Shown: piece after piece, positions 1 through 12,726 of the stretch | How positions within the stretch are numbered: the stretch's first letter is position 1 | Layout of the letters: each line of letters opens with the position of its first letter | DNA from: Homalodisca vitripennis | Taxonomy: Eukaryota > Arthropoda > Insecta > Hemiptera > Cicadellidae | Length of the DNA: 64,000 bases | Assembly (NCBI RefSeq): GCF_021130785.1 | Contig: NC_060211.1 | Coordinates: 126,615,001 to 126,679,000, forward strand | Reading direction: 5' to 3' | Translations under genes and position numbers: made by a program | Notes under the pieces: generated by a model | What the model saw: only the letters and a program-made list of their open reading frames with translations | What the model was told of the DNA's origin: nothing | The model's database searches: none

Positions 1-1995
1 TTATTTATTTTAATTTTTAATGCAATTGTTGACAAGTCAAGGTTTTGAATCTATAAAAAAGATTTACACGACATTATCAACTGTAGTTTTTTTTAGAACT
101 CGATGGACTTTTTTGTAAGACAGACAGTCTTTGAAACTTATATACACTGCAACAATCCCATATAGTTATAACACTTACGTTAACGCACATGATTGATATC
201 AGGTTTACCAGATAAGTTCTGTAAATGGGTCTTAGAGACATTAGAATGGGTTGGTTTCATAGTTCTTGGTTTGTTACTCTCAAATACTTGCTAACGTCAT
301 GTTCGCTGATTCAGTTCTTGCTTTAGGATGAGATTCTTGTGCCTTCTGCTGCAAGTGTGGTATCATACTTTGGCTCAGTTCTCTGGTTCTTGTTCAGTTA
401 TGGAACTGGTATGAGGTGAACTCTCTTTCTCCGTATTACACTTTGCAGTCTGAATTATATAAGATTTAATGTTGAGTACACTTGCAATAACGCCATGACG
501 TTTTGTACCTGTGATCCACATTAAATTTACAGTATTGAAGTTAGTTATACTTTATGTTATGGTTCATCTCATAACTCAGGGTTCTTCTCATAACACACAA
601 TATCATTATTTATTAACCCTTAAATATATCAAGTGAATCCAATTTTCTCCGACAATCTATACACTTGGCTAGTAACAAAGGTTTATGTTTATTAGGTTAT
701 TGTCGTACAAAGATAAGACATGACTTTATTTTGGCCTTGATATCTTCGAGTCTTGATAATGTCCTGTTGATCAGCGACTACATTTCCCAACATAACTGAC
801 AGGCAACATTCGGAATATTTTACCAAACGCCTACTTCTAAAATAAGTAAAATTCCATTAACACGTAATTCTTCACCCAGTGAATGAAACTGTTGTTGTTA
901 TTTAGACAGCCTTTAATTGCTTGGCAATTCTTGAATATTAGTTGCTGTAATTGCTTACGAATTGGGTCATTGCTCTAGAAGTTACCAACTCTTGAAAGTT
1001 AACGTTTTCTTCAATTGCTTTTACATTTGTTCTAAAAGGCATCAACTCCTCTAACTCATTTTCATCTTGAAACGATATGGATTTTCAACATAAGAGTGAC
1101 TGTGTGATGAATGAAACTATTCTTCCTGGCATGTAGACAATATCATAGTCTTAGGTCATAATCTGAATTCTAAATCGCTGGAGTCTTGGAGGCAAATTGA
1201 GAGTTTTGTCTTAAATTGTGGTTTGCGGTCAGTGCAACCATAAGGCGCTTTGCAATTAAATTGATTTTTAATCGATCACTTACCGTAGTCATTCTTAATG
1301 CAGCACTCAACGTTAGGCCTATCATAGTTCTAATCAGAGTTTAGTCAACCTCTAAGACGTAAGGCTTTTTCGATTTCTCTTTCCTTGCACTATGACGTAT
1401 TCTAGTACATCGCAAATCGTACATAGTTGAATCATATATACAGATCATCATATTTAAACACTAATTAGCGTAAAAACGATACAAATTAGTTTCTAAACTA
1501 AATCTTATTATATTCAAAACAGTTTCCTTTTTATGTTATTGATATAGCTAAGAAACAATACAATGATGTATAGAGTTGTATTCAATGACAGAAAATTAAA
1601 TAAAACCTATATACCAGTTCTTCATTTACAGTAGTTTCAATTTAAAATGTATTATAACCCGTAGGTTCTGAATTTGGATTTTAACTTTTAAAGTGCCACA
1701 TTCACGCTGCAGTTTATCTAAACACTGAAGAGCAACTTCTGTTATTAAAACAATGGTAGTCATTAGTAGACAAAAAAGTGGCATTTTACCTCTGATAAAT
1801 ACACATGAAATTAATTTTGTCAATGTTTAGCTGAATATGGTAAGCAGGAGCTAATTAGAACAGTTGCGATAGCGGTCGCTATTTTTACCTTTCAATCGTT
1901 TATGCCTGACACAAAATATGTAGTGGGTGTAACATATGTCAAAATACCGAAAATCCAACAGTCAAGATGAAGTCTCTGTTCTATGTCTAGCCGAA
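1..1995. other. AT-rich stretch, no gene seen
   Basis: No long open frame, splice-bounded exon or recognisable transposon domain is visible on either strand. It reads as ordinary AT-rich intergenic or intronic DNA leading into the tandem array that begins near 1996. Confidence 0.6.
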
Positions 1996-2850
1996 TAATA
2001 GTTAAAGTGAAGAACTGGAGCTATGGACACTGCGAGGCAGCCAGCGGTTAGCACACAAATGTGGAGTTGATGTCGAGAAGGCTCAGTCACGTATTGGTGT
2101 GGCCCAACTGGACGAGACTCTGTTGTGACCCCAGCCTATTAATAGTTAAAGTGATGAACTGGAGCTATAGACACCGCGAGCTAACCAGCAGTTAGAACAC
2201 ACGCAAGTTGTCCGCGATGTCGAGAAGACTCAGTCACGTATTGATTTGGCCCAACTGGACGAGACTCTGTTGTGACCCAAGCCTATTAATAGTTAAGGTG
2301 AAGAACTGGAGCTATGGACACCGCGAGCCAACCAGCAGTTAGCACACATGTGGAGTTGATGTCGAGAAGACTCAGTCACGTATTGATGTGGCCCAACTGG
2401 ACGAGACTCTGTTGTGATCCCAGCCTATTAATAGTTAAAGTGATGAACTGGAGCTATAGACACCGCAAGCCAGCCAGCAGTTAGCACACACGCAAGTTGT
2501 CCGCGATGTCGAGAAGACTCAGTCACGTATTGATTTGGCCCAACTGGACGAGACTCTGTTGTGACCCAAGCCTATTAATAGTTAAGGTGAAGAACTGGAG
2601 CTATGGACACCGCGAGCCAGCCAGCAGTTAGCACACATGAGGTGGCACAGCGAGCTTGTATGGAAGTTGTCCGCGATGTCGAGAAGACTCAGTCACGTAT
2701 TGATGTGGCCCAACTGGACGAGACTCTGTTGTGACCCAAGCCTATTAATAGTTAAGGTGAAGAACTGGAGCTATGGACACCGCGAGCCAGCCAGCAGTTA
2801 GCACACATGCGGTGGCACAGCGAGCTTGTATGGAAGTTGTCCGCGATGAC
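1996..2850. repeat. Tandem array, about 142-170 bp units
   Basis: Five full units and one partial unit start at about 1996, 2141, 2288, 2430, 2577 and 2747, so spacings are 145, 147, 142, 147 and 170 bp. Every unit carries AATAGTTAARGTGA, GAACTGGAGCTAT and, further on, a stretch containing CAACTGGACGAGACTC. The 170-bp unit at 2577 has about 25 bp missing from the others. In that unit a 43-codon frame (2603-2734) opens at ATG in CTATGGACAC and stops at TTGTGA. The array may have been amplified from a coding fragment. A short stray copy lies at 6069-6095. Confidence 0.93.
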
Positions 2851-3057
2851 GCAACTCATTACCAAACCCGTCCAGTGGCAGTGAGTCCTAGTTGCGCCAC
2901 CACTCACCACAGACTGACATTACATCTCACTCATCACACAACGCAGCTCATGCCGATGTTTACACAGTTAATTGATCAAGAGAAAGTACAACTGTTTAAG
3001 GAAGCGAGATCGCCTTCATTTCGCGCAGCACTCGCTCGCCTGCCGGCGTTTACGTAA
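2773..3057 (+). other. Unassigned 94-codon open frame at array edge
   Basis: This frame begins inside the last partial unit of the tandem array with the same MDTASQPAVSTH start as the 170-bp unit, then runs into unique, GC-richer sequence to a TAA at 3055. The unique part contains QEKVQLFKEA and is mildly charged. I recognise no domain, signal peptide or splice structure. It may be a fragment of the gene or transposon from which the array arose, or it may be chance. Confidence 0.15.
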
Positions 3058-4029
3058 TTTTAAGGTGTCCCGAGACCAGGTGACTGTGCAAGGATAGAGA
3101 TTATGTATTTACTTTCTAGTCATTATATCCACCTGTAGGACAGATCCTAATAAGACCCCTAGAATTCAATATCACTAAGTTATGAGCAGAAACGTTGGGG
3201 AAATTAATGAAATCCGTGGGATTTTCAGGACAAGTCTCGCTTTTCCAAAAATCTTTGCATTCCAAGTAATCCCATTATATGTAAGTTATGGAAAATCCAA
3301 TAAATTAGAGTTACAATTTGAGTTAAATTAGAGTTATAAATTGAGTTAAAAGTTTAATAGTTAAAGAATGTCTTATTTCACTGGATGAAATTAGGACTAA
3401 GGAGTCCCTTCTCTGACACCGAAAACGTGTGCTAAAGTTTATTATGGATTTTTTTACTACATTAACTGGAAAACCTACGCTTTTGCAAGATATGCATCTT
3501 TTGTGGAACGCACAAATGTAAGATGAGAGAGTATATTTAATTTAAGTAATGCAATGGCAAAGTCTTATGTGTTCAAGATATTTAATATTTAAATCCAATA
3601 AAAACAATGATATATGTTATAAGCAAAAAATATTTATTACAAAAGAATAATAACATACAAGTATAAGTAAAACAACCAAATACTGAACCTAAATATATAA
3701 GATGCAGGATAGAAATTTATTTAGAAATATTTTAACAAAATTTAGAACGCATTTAAATATTTTGAAGCAATGAAGTCTTATCCTGTATAAATACATATTG
3801 AAAATATGATATGCCTACTTCAACAGAAGAATAAATTAGTAGGCTACCGTAAATAAATTCTTTATTTTTCATTCACGTAGTTTTGATAAACTACCCTTAG
3901 ATCGATATAATCTTGTTCTGATGAGATATAATTGCCAACTTTTTTTGTTAGCAAATCGTTCATGCAATTTTAATTCATGTCTTGTACATATTTTTTCGAA
4001 CAGCGTATCATGAGTACTTAATAAATAAA
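3058..4029. other. AT-rich stretch with a short duplication
   Basis: No gene is seen. Around 3303-3350 a 22-bp motif (ATTAGAGTTAYAAWTTGAGTTA) is present twice in tandem. The remainder is unremarkable AT-rich DNA. Confidence 0.5.
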
Positions 4030-4410
4030 TTAGAATATTTTGAATCAAGAGGCATATATACGTAATAATTGTTAAACTCGTGTATTACTAATAGGATACA
4101 TATTGTTATCATTTCATGTTTTACGAGCACTTAACTATGTGTTTCCTATGAAAAGTTTTTAACTTAATAGAAAATTAGGTATTCCACAAGGTTCTGTTTT
4201 GGACTTGTGATATTGTTTCACTTTATTTTAATGATATAACAAGTACTATACAGATTTCAAGCCTTACTCTCTTCGCTGATGACTTCATCGATTATATCTA
4301 TAGAAGAAAGAAAATTACCATAAATTGGTACTTACATTATTATGAATGTTTTTATGCAATGGTTTAGTGACAGTAAAATTAAAGTAAATACCTTAAAATA
4401 CAATGTACAG
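4030..4410 (+). pseudogene. Decayed non-LTR retrotransposon reverse transcriptase (middle part)
   Basis: Translation of the + strand, allowing for frame breaks, recovers reverse-transcriptase motifs of jockey/CR1-like LINEs in the right order. GIPQGSVL is at 4178-4201 (RT motif 4 region). LYFNDI follows, then FADDF at 4272-4286, a variant of the catalytic Y/FADD box. MQWFSDSKIKVNTLK begins near 4353 and corresponds to the segment after the catalytic box. Stop codons and frame shifts interrupt the reading. Upstream, near 4036, YFESRGIY may be an earlier RT segment. The match ends about where FKYLGI would be expected next in a LINE, and such a segment occurs at 8104. The 5' and 3' ends are not identifiable. 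Confidence 0.65.
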
Positions 4411-7400
4411 TGGATTACACAAGGAGCGGCAAATATTTCAAAACTACACGGCAAGTAAAATACACACACAAAAAATAACTCAGTAAACGTTTTATTTTCT
4501 GCCTGTCTTTCTAGGTGTATGTGGTTTATATAAAAAAGATTTCAGTCAAAAGTTTCAGATGGACTATTCAAATCAGATTCACATGTAATTAAGTAAATTA
4601 CATATAATCAACAAATCAGAAACGTTCTATAAAGGCACAATTTTACAATATAAAATTGTGCCAGGTTTATGAAAATCTTAGAGATATTGCATTAACCCAT
4701 GTATAATCAAAATAATGTCATACAGACTCTCAGGAGAGTTCACTTCTGGCTGGTTTATACCTTTGAGTTGAATCTACACTGGGTACAGCAAAAGCCGATG
4801 TGTTCCTTACATCTCGGTAACCTAATGTATGTTCAGGACGAGCACAGCACTAAACACAAATGCCGATTTGTTGCGTTGATTTATCTACAGGTCTAGTTTA
4901 TTGCGGAGGGTGACTGTTGGAGTGGGTGGAGTCTCCTTGGTGGTTGTTGCAATCGTAACCATGAGGAAGAATTGTTCCCAACCCGTTTTCAGTAGAAGAG
5001 GCTGGAACAGAGCAAGCCTCCCCTCTTCCAAAGTGACATGACGTAATATAGTGCCCGCTACCCTTCCTCAAGGTGATACCCTAACATGGAGGCAGCACCT
5101 GTCCCTAACATTACTCATCCTTAATACCTTGTCACTCTAGGAGCAAGCGCAAAGGGTTGTTTATTCGACTAACTACAGGTGAAATGAGAGGTGTCTTCAG
5201 CCCATGTGAACAAAGATGAGAGTTGTTGCACATGTATTTAACACGTGCTTTCCACATGTGCTTTGTGTAGTGGAGTTCGCAAGCATATCCAAACATTGCT
5301 TTTAGTTGTCTGTACAATGATGATATACTGCGGATAACACATTTATAAAACTTCCCTTATGCAACACTAGATAAATCGATAAGAATTATTTCTAAATATA
5401 ACAAAAGCATAATTCCAACATTCTAGAATCAAATAATGAATTATAACAATTTAATTTAAAATCATTATTAATTAGTCACGCCGCACCAAGAGTACACGAA
5501 TGTTTCAGATCACTGTAAAAGCAAAACTCTTTTGAAAAACCCCGCGATCGGGAACGAGAAAACTTTGAGTTTTGAAAAACGCGTTTGCAAAACAATTCTG
5601 CCACATTAAGAACAATGACTCTTTATTGTAGGGACAAATCTTGTTTTCAATTTCGGAACACCGGAATGTGGTAAACTCACAGGGGGTCTCCCTTGACCTT
5701 GGGTTCTCCTGTTCCCTTTCTTGTCTACCTGTGCTGTTGTTAAAGCCTATATTGACACTATAGAGGGGAAGTTGTATAGCCCTTGGAGTAGAAGGTATTG
5801 TAGAAATGGCCCTAACACTAATTTGTGGCCCACTTTCACCTATTCAAGGGCCATTTCAACCCAGTGAACAAAACATTACTTTCACTGAGAGTTATTGTAT
5901 TATCATAATTTGTTGTGGGAGGCAACAAATTATGTTAATCACAAATAATGACAACGGAATATCTAAAAACACTAATGTTTTATTACAATTTCGCTAACTT
6001 ATACGATAAAAAGTGTTCATTATTCTGGTAAGTCACAGGATAACACATTTTGGCTTTATTACCAAAGTCAGTTAGCACACATGCGAGTTATCGATGTGTT
6101 TTTCCATAGCTTATTTTAGTGTATTAGAACTAATAAGCACCTCAAAAACCAATAACACTGTAAAGTAGTAATAGACAAAGAGATCTTTGTTACAAAGCAA
6201 TGACAGAATATTAAGAAACACTTTTTAAAATAATTTGTCCATATATTACAATTGAAGAAGTGATAATATTATGAACACATGGTGTTTCACAAGAGTTTGG
6301 CACAGCTTCAAATGTGATAGTAAATATAAAACAAGCAAAAAGCGACAAATTTCATATGTACACATGTCCTTCGTCGCTTCCTTTAGTGTCCGATTGTCCG
6401 CATGTTACTTTTATTTTTAAATTTAGATCTCAAACCAGTTCTATCAAATAAAATAAAAATTTGCATTTATTTTAAGCTAATCAAAGGGACATTCATAAAT
6501 GTCTATTAACATAACTAGCAGAATTTTGCAATTTAAGCATTTAGTAAGAAGTAATGAAATCTCCAGAAAATAATTCGATGTACTAGGACTTTTTTACATT
6601 ATAAACAAGATTGCATTTAAGGTTTAAAATACGTTTAGTGGCAAGGTACATAAATAATTATCAACATAAAGACTAATACAAGTAAACAGCTAATTTAGTT
6701 TTTTAGTAAAATTATAATTGCACATTTATGAAATATAATTTTAGAAAATGAAATTTGTCTTCAAGGAAATTAGTTTTTTTTATTAAAGAGGCATGTTATT
6801 GCCTCCAGTCACCTTTCATGTACGATTAGATAATGCAAAAAGTTCATATCCCTATCTATCTTCTACATATCTTCATTGAGGTTGATTGTTAGAGAGAGCT
6901 TGACAGTTTTAACTCTGTCTCTTTCATAAAGGTATTTTCATTCCTTCATTTATTGAACCGTAGTTCTTTGAGCCGGATTTGACTCAATATTCTGCTTCAA
7001 ATTCCTGTCACTTCTCGTGGAATAATACAACATTCTTTTTCTGTGTCAGAAATGGTATGTTTAAGGGTTCTAACTAAACTTTTCTTTGAGAATCTGAAGA
7101 AACATTATCTCGACCAAAAACTAATCAAACCACTTTATTAGCTAGTTTTAGCTATTCATACGTCCATATGAATGTCGGTATGTCTGTCCATATCTTGATA
7201 GAAAGGTCTTAGAAACTTGAAACTTAGTACATAAGTACCTCTTGAAATACTATTTATACCAATGTAAAACGTAAAAATGAAAGTCCATCTGTCTATTGGT
7301 TTGTTTGCTTTCTCTTTTGTTTCTTTCTATCAGCCCATTCGATACTCTATCGGTTTATTTATTTACTCAATCTAATTTATATTTTAATATAACCCTAAGA

Positions 7401-8079
7401 CACCAAAAGTGTACATTACTATATGACGAAATAGTTCAATCTAAAAACATTATAAGAGGGTCAATAGTCTTAGTAAACCTTCCAAAAGGTGGCCTTGTGG
7501 AATATCAGGTGGCTGTTACTTCTTTTGTTTAGTGAGCATCTATAACAATCTTCTAATCTTTAGTAGTCAACTTTTAATAATTAATCCAATTGTGTAATAC
7601 TATATACTGAACTATATTTATAACGCTTTTATAAATAAACTAAGGAACAATACAGACCTATTCAGTTATCAACAGAACAAATACTAACGTGGAGCGCAGA
7701 CGAGCGTATTACACTTTTTCATCGTATGTTTTTAACTATTTAGTCTATTTACAACTATTCCACTGACAAATTACACCCTTTCCAAGAGGTAACTCCTCCC
7801 CTTCTAGTAAATTTTCAATACCTGCATATAGTTACAGATTTTAAAACATCATTTAATATTTATAGTAATATTGAGAACATGGTATAGTCTTATTTTCGTA
7901 TGTAAATGCGGTGTATAATGATTTTTAATAAAACTAAAATTAATCCTGCGTTCGATTTCTGGTCATTTTTTTTAATGCAGTATATAATGATTTAAAAAAC
8001 CTATAATTAATTTGACATTAATTGTAAAATGTAACTTGAATTATAAGAAGTTACACGATAGTAGAGATTTAATGTTGTT
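4411..8079. other. No gene seen; GC-richer patch and stray repeat copy
   Basis: A patch at about 4890-5300 is richer in GC than its surroundings but has no coding frame that I recognise. CAGTTAGCACACATGCG at 6069-6085 is a single stray copy of the core of the array at 1996-2850. Around 7160-7290 there is a CTGTCC-type, 'AGAAACTTGAAACTTAGTAC' stretch of the sort common in insect repetitive DNA. Because reverse-transcriptase pieces flank this interval in consistent order, it may be inserted DNA inside an old LINE. Confidence 0.4.
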
Positions 8080-8345
8080 ACAACATTCAAGAAACTGCAG
8101 CAATTTAAATATCTGGGAATAATTTTGTAAGAAAAATTAATTTGGGACAAGCGAAACCAACAAGTTTACATAAATATTGAAGTTTTTCAATCAGTAAGCT
8201 CTATTTTCTAAGACAATGTTGTAATATAAATACGTTGAGAACGTTGAACAAAACTAATCATGGTTCAAAAAGGTTGCAATGGCATTTTCAAAACATGTAA
8301 ATAGATAAATTAAGAACGACCCAAAATCGTTTTCCGTAAAAAATT
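8080..8345 (+). pseudogene. Decayed non-LTR retrotransposon reverse transcriptase (thumb region)
   Basis: The + strand translates to QQFKYLGIIL at about 8098-8127. This is the F.YLG motif at the C-terminal side of LINE reverse transcriptases. A stop follows, then EKLIWDK, matching the usual D..L.W spacing. Further on, frame-shifted pieces read LRTL near 8240 and KLRTTQNRF near 8309-8335, similar to the Q.RF segment found downstream in the same families. All frames are broken. It may be the continuation of the fragment at 4030-4410 or a separate copy. Confidence 0.55.
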
Positions 8346-8889
8346 ATGAAGAAGCAAGTGCGATAAAGTTCTTTTCCAATGTTGTATAACATTAGACAAA
8401 AGGTCGAACTTGTTATTTGTTTTTTTTTAATTGGTTTGTAAAATTAAATAACATTTAGATTTAGTTTAGTGTTACATTTTTGTAAATTTACTATTTAGTA
8501 CACTTTTGAAGAGAGCGGATTTATGTTGTAAATAAAGGTTTCAAAGATGTCATTTAATCTGATCTTTATTTCTTTGTAAACTCTACAAGATAAGGATGGT
8601 GTCTTTTGGTTATTTGTTAGAGATAAGAACTGGACTTCTAATATAAATATTATTTTAAAGTTTTGTAAATAGTTCACTAAACACGCTACTTGAATAGTGT
8701 TAAGGTTTTTTTAAGTTTCAGAAATGTTTGCAAATTTATTTTATTATTTCATTATAATACAAATATATTATTATTTTATTTTAGAGGGAGAGACTAAATT
8801 TTAAAGAAGCAGAATTCCAGTGTTGGCCTTGATTCAATTTGTGTCACTCATCCATGCAAGAGCTTTTACAGCTTTAAAAATTAATTTTA
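8346..8889. other. AT-rich stretch, no gene seen
   Basis: Poly-T and AT-rich sequence precedes the tandem array. No domain, splice-bounded exon or repeat structure is recognised. Confidence 0.5.
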
Positions 8890-9850
8890 ACTTGTAATAA
8901 TACCTATCGCAAAAGTTATCTCTCTAATGTAACTACAAAGAGGCAGACACCAACATCGTGTAGCACACTTTCCACTGTGTCTTACTTAATAGCTGACATT
9001 TTGTAATCGCTACACGAATACCTATCGCACTCGATATCTCTCTGCTGTAACTACAAATATGTAGGAACGAACATCGTGTAGCACACTCCATTACCTTAAC
9101 AGCTGAGGTTTTGTAATCGTTACACGAATACCTATCGCACTCGATATCTCTCTACTGTAACTACAAATATGTAGGATCGAACATCGTGTAGCACACTCCA
9201 TTGCCTTAACAGCTGAGGTTTTGTAATCGCTACACGAATACCTATCGCACTCGATATCTCTCTGCTGTGACTACAAATATGTAGGAACGAACATCATGTA
9301 GCACACTCCATTGCCTTAACAGCTGAGGTTTTGTAATCGTTACACGAATGCCTATCGCAAACGTTATCTCTCTACTGTAACTACAAAGAGGCATCCACCA
9401 ACATCGTGTAGCACATTTTCCACTGTGTAATTTTCATAGCTGACATTTTGTAATCGTTACACGAATACCTATCGCAAAGGTTATATATCTGCTATAACTT
9501 CAAAGAGGCAGGCACTAATGTCGTGTAGCACAGTTTTCAATGTCTTAACAGCTGAGGTTTTGTAATCGATACTCGAAAACCTATTACAAACGTTATATAT
9601 CTATTGCAACAACAAAGAGGCCAGGATCAGCATCGGGTAGTTTTTGTAATCGTTACTCAAATAACCATCGCACACGCTATCTTTTTACTGTAACCTCAAA
9701 GAGACATGCACCAACATCGTGTAGCACACTTTCTAGTGTAAGCCTATGTTAACAGCGGACGTTTCGTAATCGTATCGTGTACCAATATCTACGTTGCTCA
9801 ATATCTCTCTACCTTAATACAGGGATGCATAAATTATTTTAGCACACCTT
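8890..9850. repeat. Tandem array, about 110-118 bp units
   Basis: The anchor AATACCTATCGCA recurs at about 8899, 9017, 9127, 9237, 9347, 9464, 9576 (diverged), 9659 (shortened spacing) and 9782 (diverged). The four central spacings are 110, 110, 110 and 117 bp. The central units are nearly identical and the outer ones are increasingly diverged. Each central unit holds GCTACACGA and, later, its reverse complement TCGTGTAGC, so single strands can fold. Spacing is not a multiple of three and there is no open frame. Confidence 0.93.
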
Positions 9851-10995
9851 TCACCATAAAGGTTACATTTAATTTGATTCCAATACATTTCTTTTTTTCT
9901 TTTTTACTTTATTATTTTATCATTAATCATCTGCTTTCACAACATAGTAAGCATGAATACACAACATTTAGCGCCTGCCATTCCCAATTGGGAGATGTAA
10001 AACGAAGTTCTCAAATTTCTGAGTGAATATTAATGTAAAATACCTATTACATTAGGTCAATATGCAGTTGATTCCCACCCACTTTTAAATCACCGAATTA
10101 AAACAATGAAGTCTTCTAATTAATTTAACTTCCAACGTAGTTTGGATTGTTGATTTTAAATTGCATGCAATTTATTTAAAACACGATAAAACCTTAACTA
10201 CTCTACAGCCAAAGTGTAGCCAAACAGGAGAACCAGGATGTATCCTTCCTTAAAATTTTGGAACAAACACATATTGTAAGAGCAATAAAATGTAACAAAT
10301 AAATCAGCTTAAAAAGTTCACTCTAAATTATAGCTAAATAATAGCAATTTGTAAGTAACTATGAATGGACTGAGCTTAATTCTAAATAACCCAAACATGT
10401 CAATCGACCCCTGATTAGTTGGAAATTGATTTAATGAATCGATATTTAAAACTCACGATTATATCAATGCTACCAGGCACCTTTTAACACAAGATTCCAC
10501 CATTCTAGAGCCCACTTGCGACAAACTATGTAGTAAAGTTAGTGATACTACCCAAATATAGGCACAAACAATGAGGTACTTATTATGAAATCGATGTTAG
10601 GCACGATGAGAGTTGTGTTCTATTGTTATTGCCCTGAACTCAATAATTGTCACAGACTTTTAATTTTCACTATATTATTTTTTATTTCACTCTATACATA
10701 AAACTCTACACAGAGTCACTTGTTAAAATCTCACATGTTGTGGTTGTTTACAAAATTAATTAATCAGATGTTTCCTTGGTGCCATCATGGTTACTCATGA
10801 GACCGAACTCAGTGTTGCCTATGTAGATTGTAGATGTGAGCCTTCATGAACAATTTCAAGTTTATAGGTCATTTCGCTTGCGAGATATTGTACGGACAGA
10901 GAAATAGAAATGAAATTTTCCCAGCTCATTGAGTTTGAATTTTACGACTTTGCATTTAAAAGAATACAAAACCCTTCCTTTTTAAAGAGTTTTTG
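9851..10995. other. No gene seen
   Basis: AT-rich sequence without recognisable coding, RNA-gene or transposon signal. Confidence 0.5.
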
Positions 10996-11773
10996 ACGTG
11001 ACAACGTCTTAAATTAGGTTGCGGCTCGGAGTCACTCATGAAAAAGTGTAACGCCCGGTAACGTTACGATGCCCGTCCAGTGGGTCCGCCTCACGGGATC
11101 CGCACGGGATAAAGCAGATAACTGTGGGTCCGCCGCACGGGATAAAGCAGATAACTATGTTTATTCGTGAAAATGTGGAGTGCTTAGATTCGTCATTTAC
11201 AACAACTACAACAATAAAGGTAAATAATTGTACACTGATATTTCATTATCGTAAACTATGATTGATTGATTAATTGTTAGATTGACACAAAAGTTGAGAA
11301 ACTGAGTTTATAGGTTATGTCATACTATTGACAAATGTTGATAGTGTTAAGTAAATTATTAGTTTAAATTACTCTGCAATCAATCGTAATTCAGTCGATT
11401 GAGAAGAAACAGCACGTATTGCTAGTCAAACATTTAAAATAACAAATTATAACCTCTAACCTGTCATAACAGTGCGACCAAACAAACGAACTAAACCGAC
11501 CAATCACCACGCGCGGAGTTAGAATTTAACTGTGTTTAGCAATTCAATTCAATTTCAAATTCCAATTTTAGTAAATGTTTTATTCAACTTTACCATTTAC
11601 AATAACAAATTTTAATTAATTTCAAATTATGTACAATGTTTTAGTAAACAAAATATATTTCTATAGTTAAAATTTGTGCAATTCTTATTTTCATTCAATT
11701 CCTTGTTCCTATTGTGCAATTTAATAATATTCGTATCAATAAATATTCTACCGAGAAAAAGACGTTGTCACGT
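10996..11773. mobile_element. Candidate non-autonomous TIR element, about 778 bp
   Basis: The 15-bp sequence ACGTGACAACGTCTT at 10996-11010 appears as its exact reverse complement at 11759-11773. The interior has no transposase frame. Near the left end are a palindrome GTAACGTTAC (11058-11067) and two tandem copies of CGCACGGGATAAAGCAGATA at a 33-bp period (11101 and 11134), with a partial third copy upstream. The left 150 bp is much more GC-rich than the surroundings. No clear target duplication was found, so the exact ends and superfamily are uncertain. Confidence 0.45.
11101..11158. repeat. 33-bp short tandem duplication
   Basis: CGCACGGGATAAAGCAGATA begins at 11101 and again at 11134, separated by a GTGGGTCCGC linker. 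A partial copy lies just upstream around 11078-11100. The duplication is inside the candidate TIR element. Confidence 0.8.
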
Positions 11774-12726
11774 AAAATCTTCGCCCGTAAAACCGACTTT
11801 ACAGGCAACCATAATGTTTTTTAAAGTAAGTCAAGAACACAAATCTTACAATTTTAGAGAGAGTTTGTAATTTGTCTTTTGAAATCTTTGCTGTCATGAT
11901 TTATCTGGATATTTTCACTAAAGAAAAGTTAGCCTAAAATCATACTTCTAAATATAAAATTCAATTTCCTTTGAAGGGATATTTCGATAAAAGTTGAAAG
12001 ATTAGTCTGGCTACGTCACCGACTGATAGAGCTCTAAAATGATCACAAACATCCGAGATGATCACCGGGATAATAATACTAAAGTGTGAAATATAATATA
12101 ATTATACCTGCCACTCTGACGACTGACAGACTACGCGTCTTAGGTCTACAAGGTCATTCGATAATTGTGATTTAAACTTATAACTTGCACTTCGAGAGAT
12201 GAATGTAGTTGGGGATAATACTGCACAACGCGCTAACTTTTACGCAATACCATTCATAGTAATTGCATTATTTTCTTATTACCAGACGCAATTTATCTGT
12301 AAAGTGGCATAACTTTTAATATAGGGTATTGGAAATGTCAAATAAATTTACTGAAGTACTCATAACATAAGTACGGATCATAAGAATTAAAAAATATACC
12401 AATAAATAAATAATATTTTAGGTATAGTAATTTTAAATATTATAGTTGTTAGTATTAATTATAATATAAATAATCAGATCACAAACTAAAAAAAATGTGT
12501 ATTCACATATCAGTTGTACAGTATCGAAATAGTATCACAACCTTACAGATTCTATACATGTAAGTCCACTAAATGAATTGCTAATTCTTGTACAAACACC
12601 ACAATGTATGGTACAACTTTTATTTTAGTTACGAGTTATTTATGATATAATAACAATTTTATTTAATAGGCTATATTCAAATTCAGAGTGGAAGGTGAAA
12701 TTATTGTCGTTGCTGTTGAGAGTAAA
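11774..12726. other. No gene seen
   Basis: AT-rich DNA between the TIR element and the 44-bp array. No coding or RNA signal was recognised. Confidence 0.5.
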
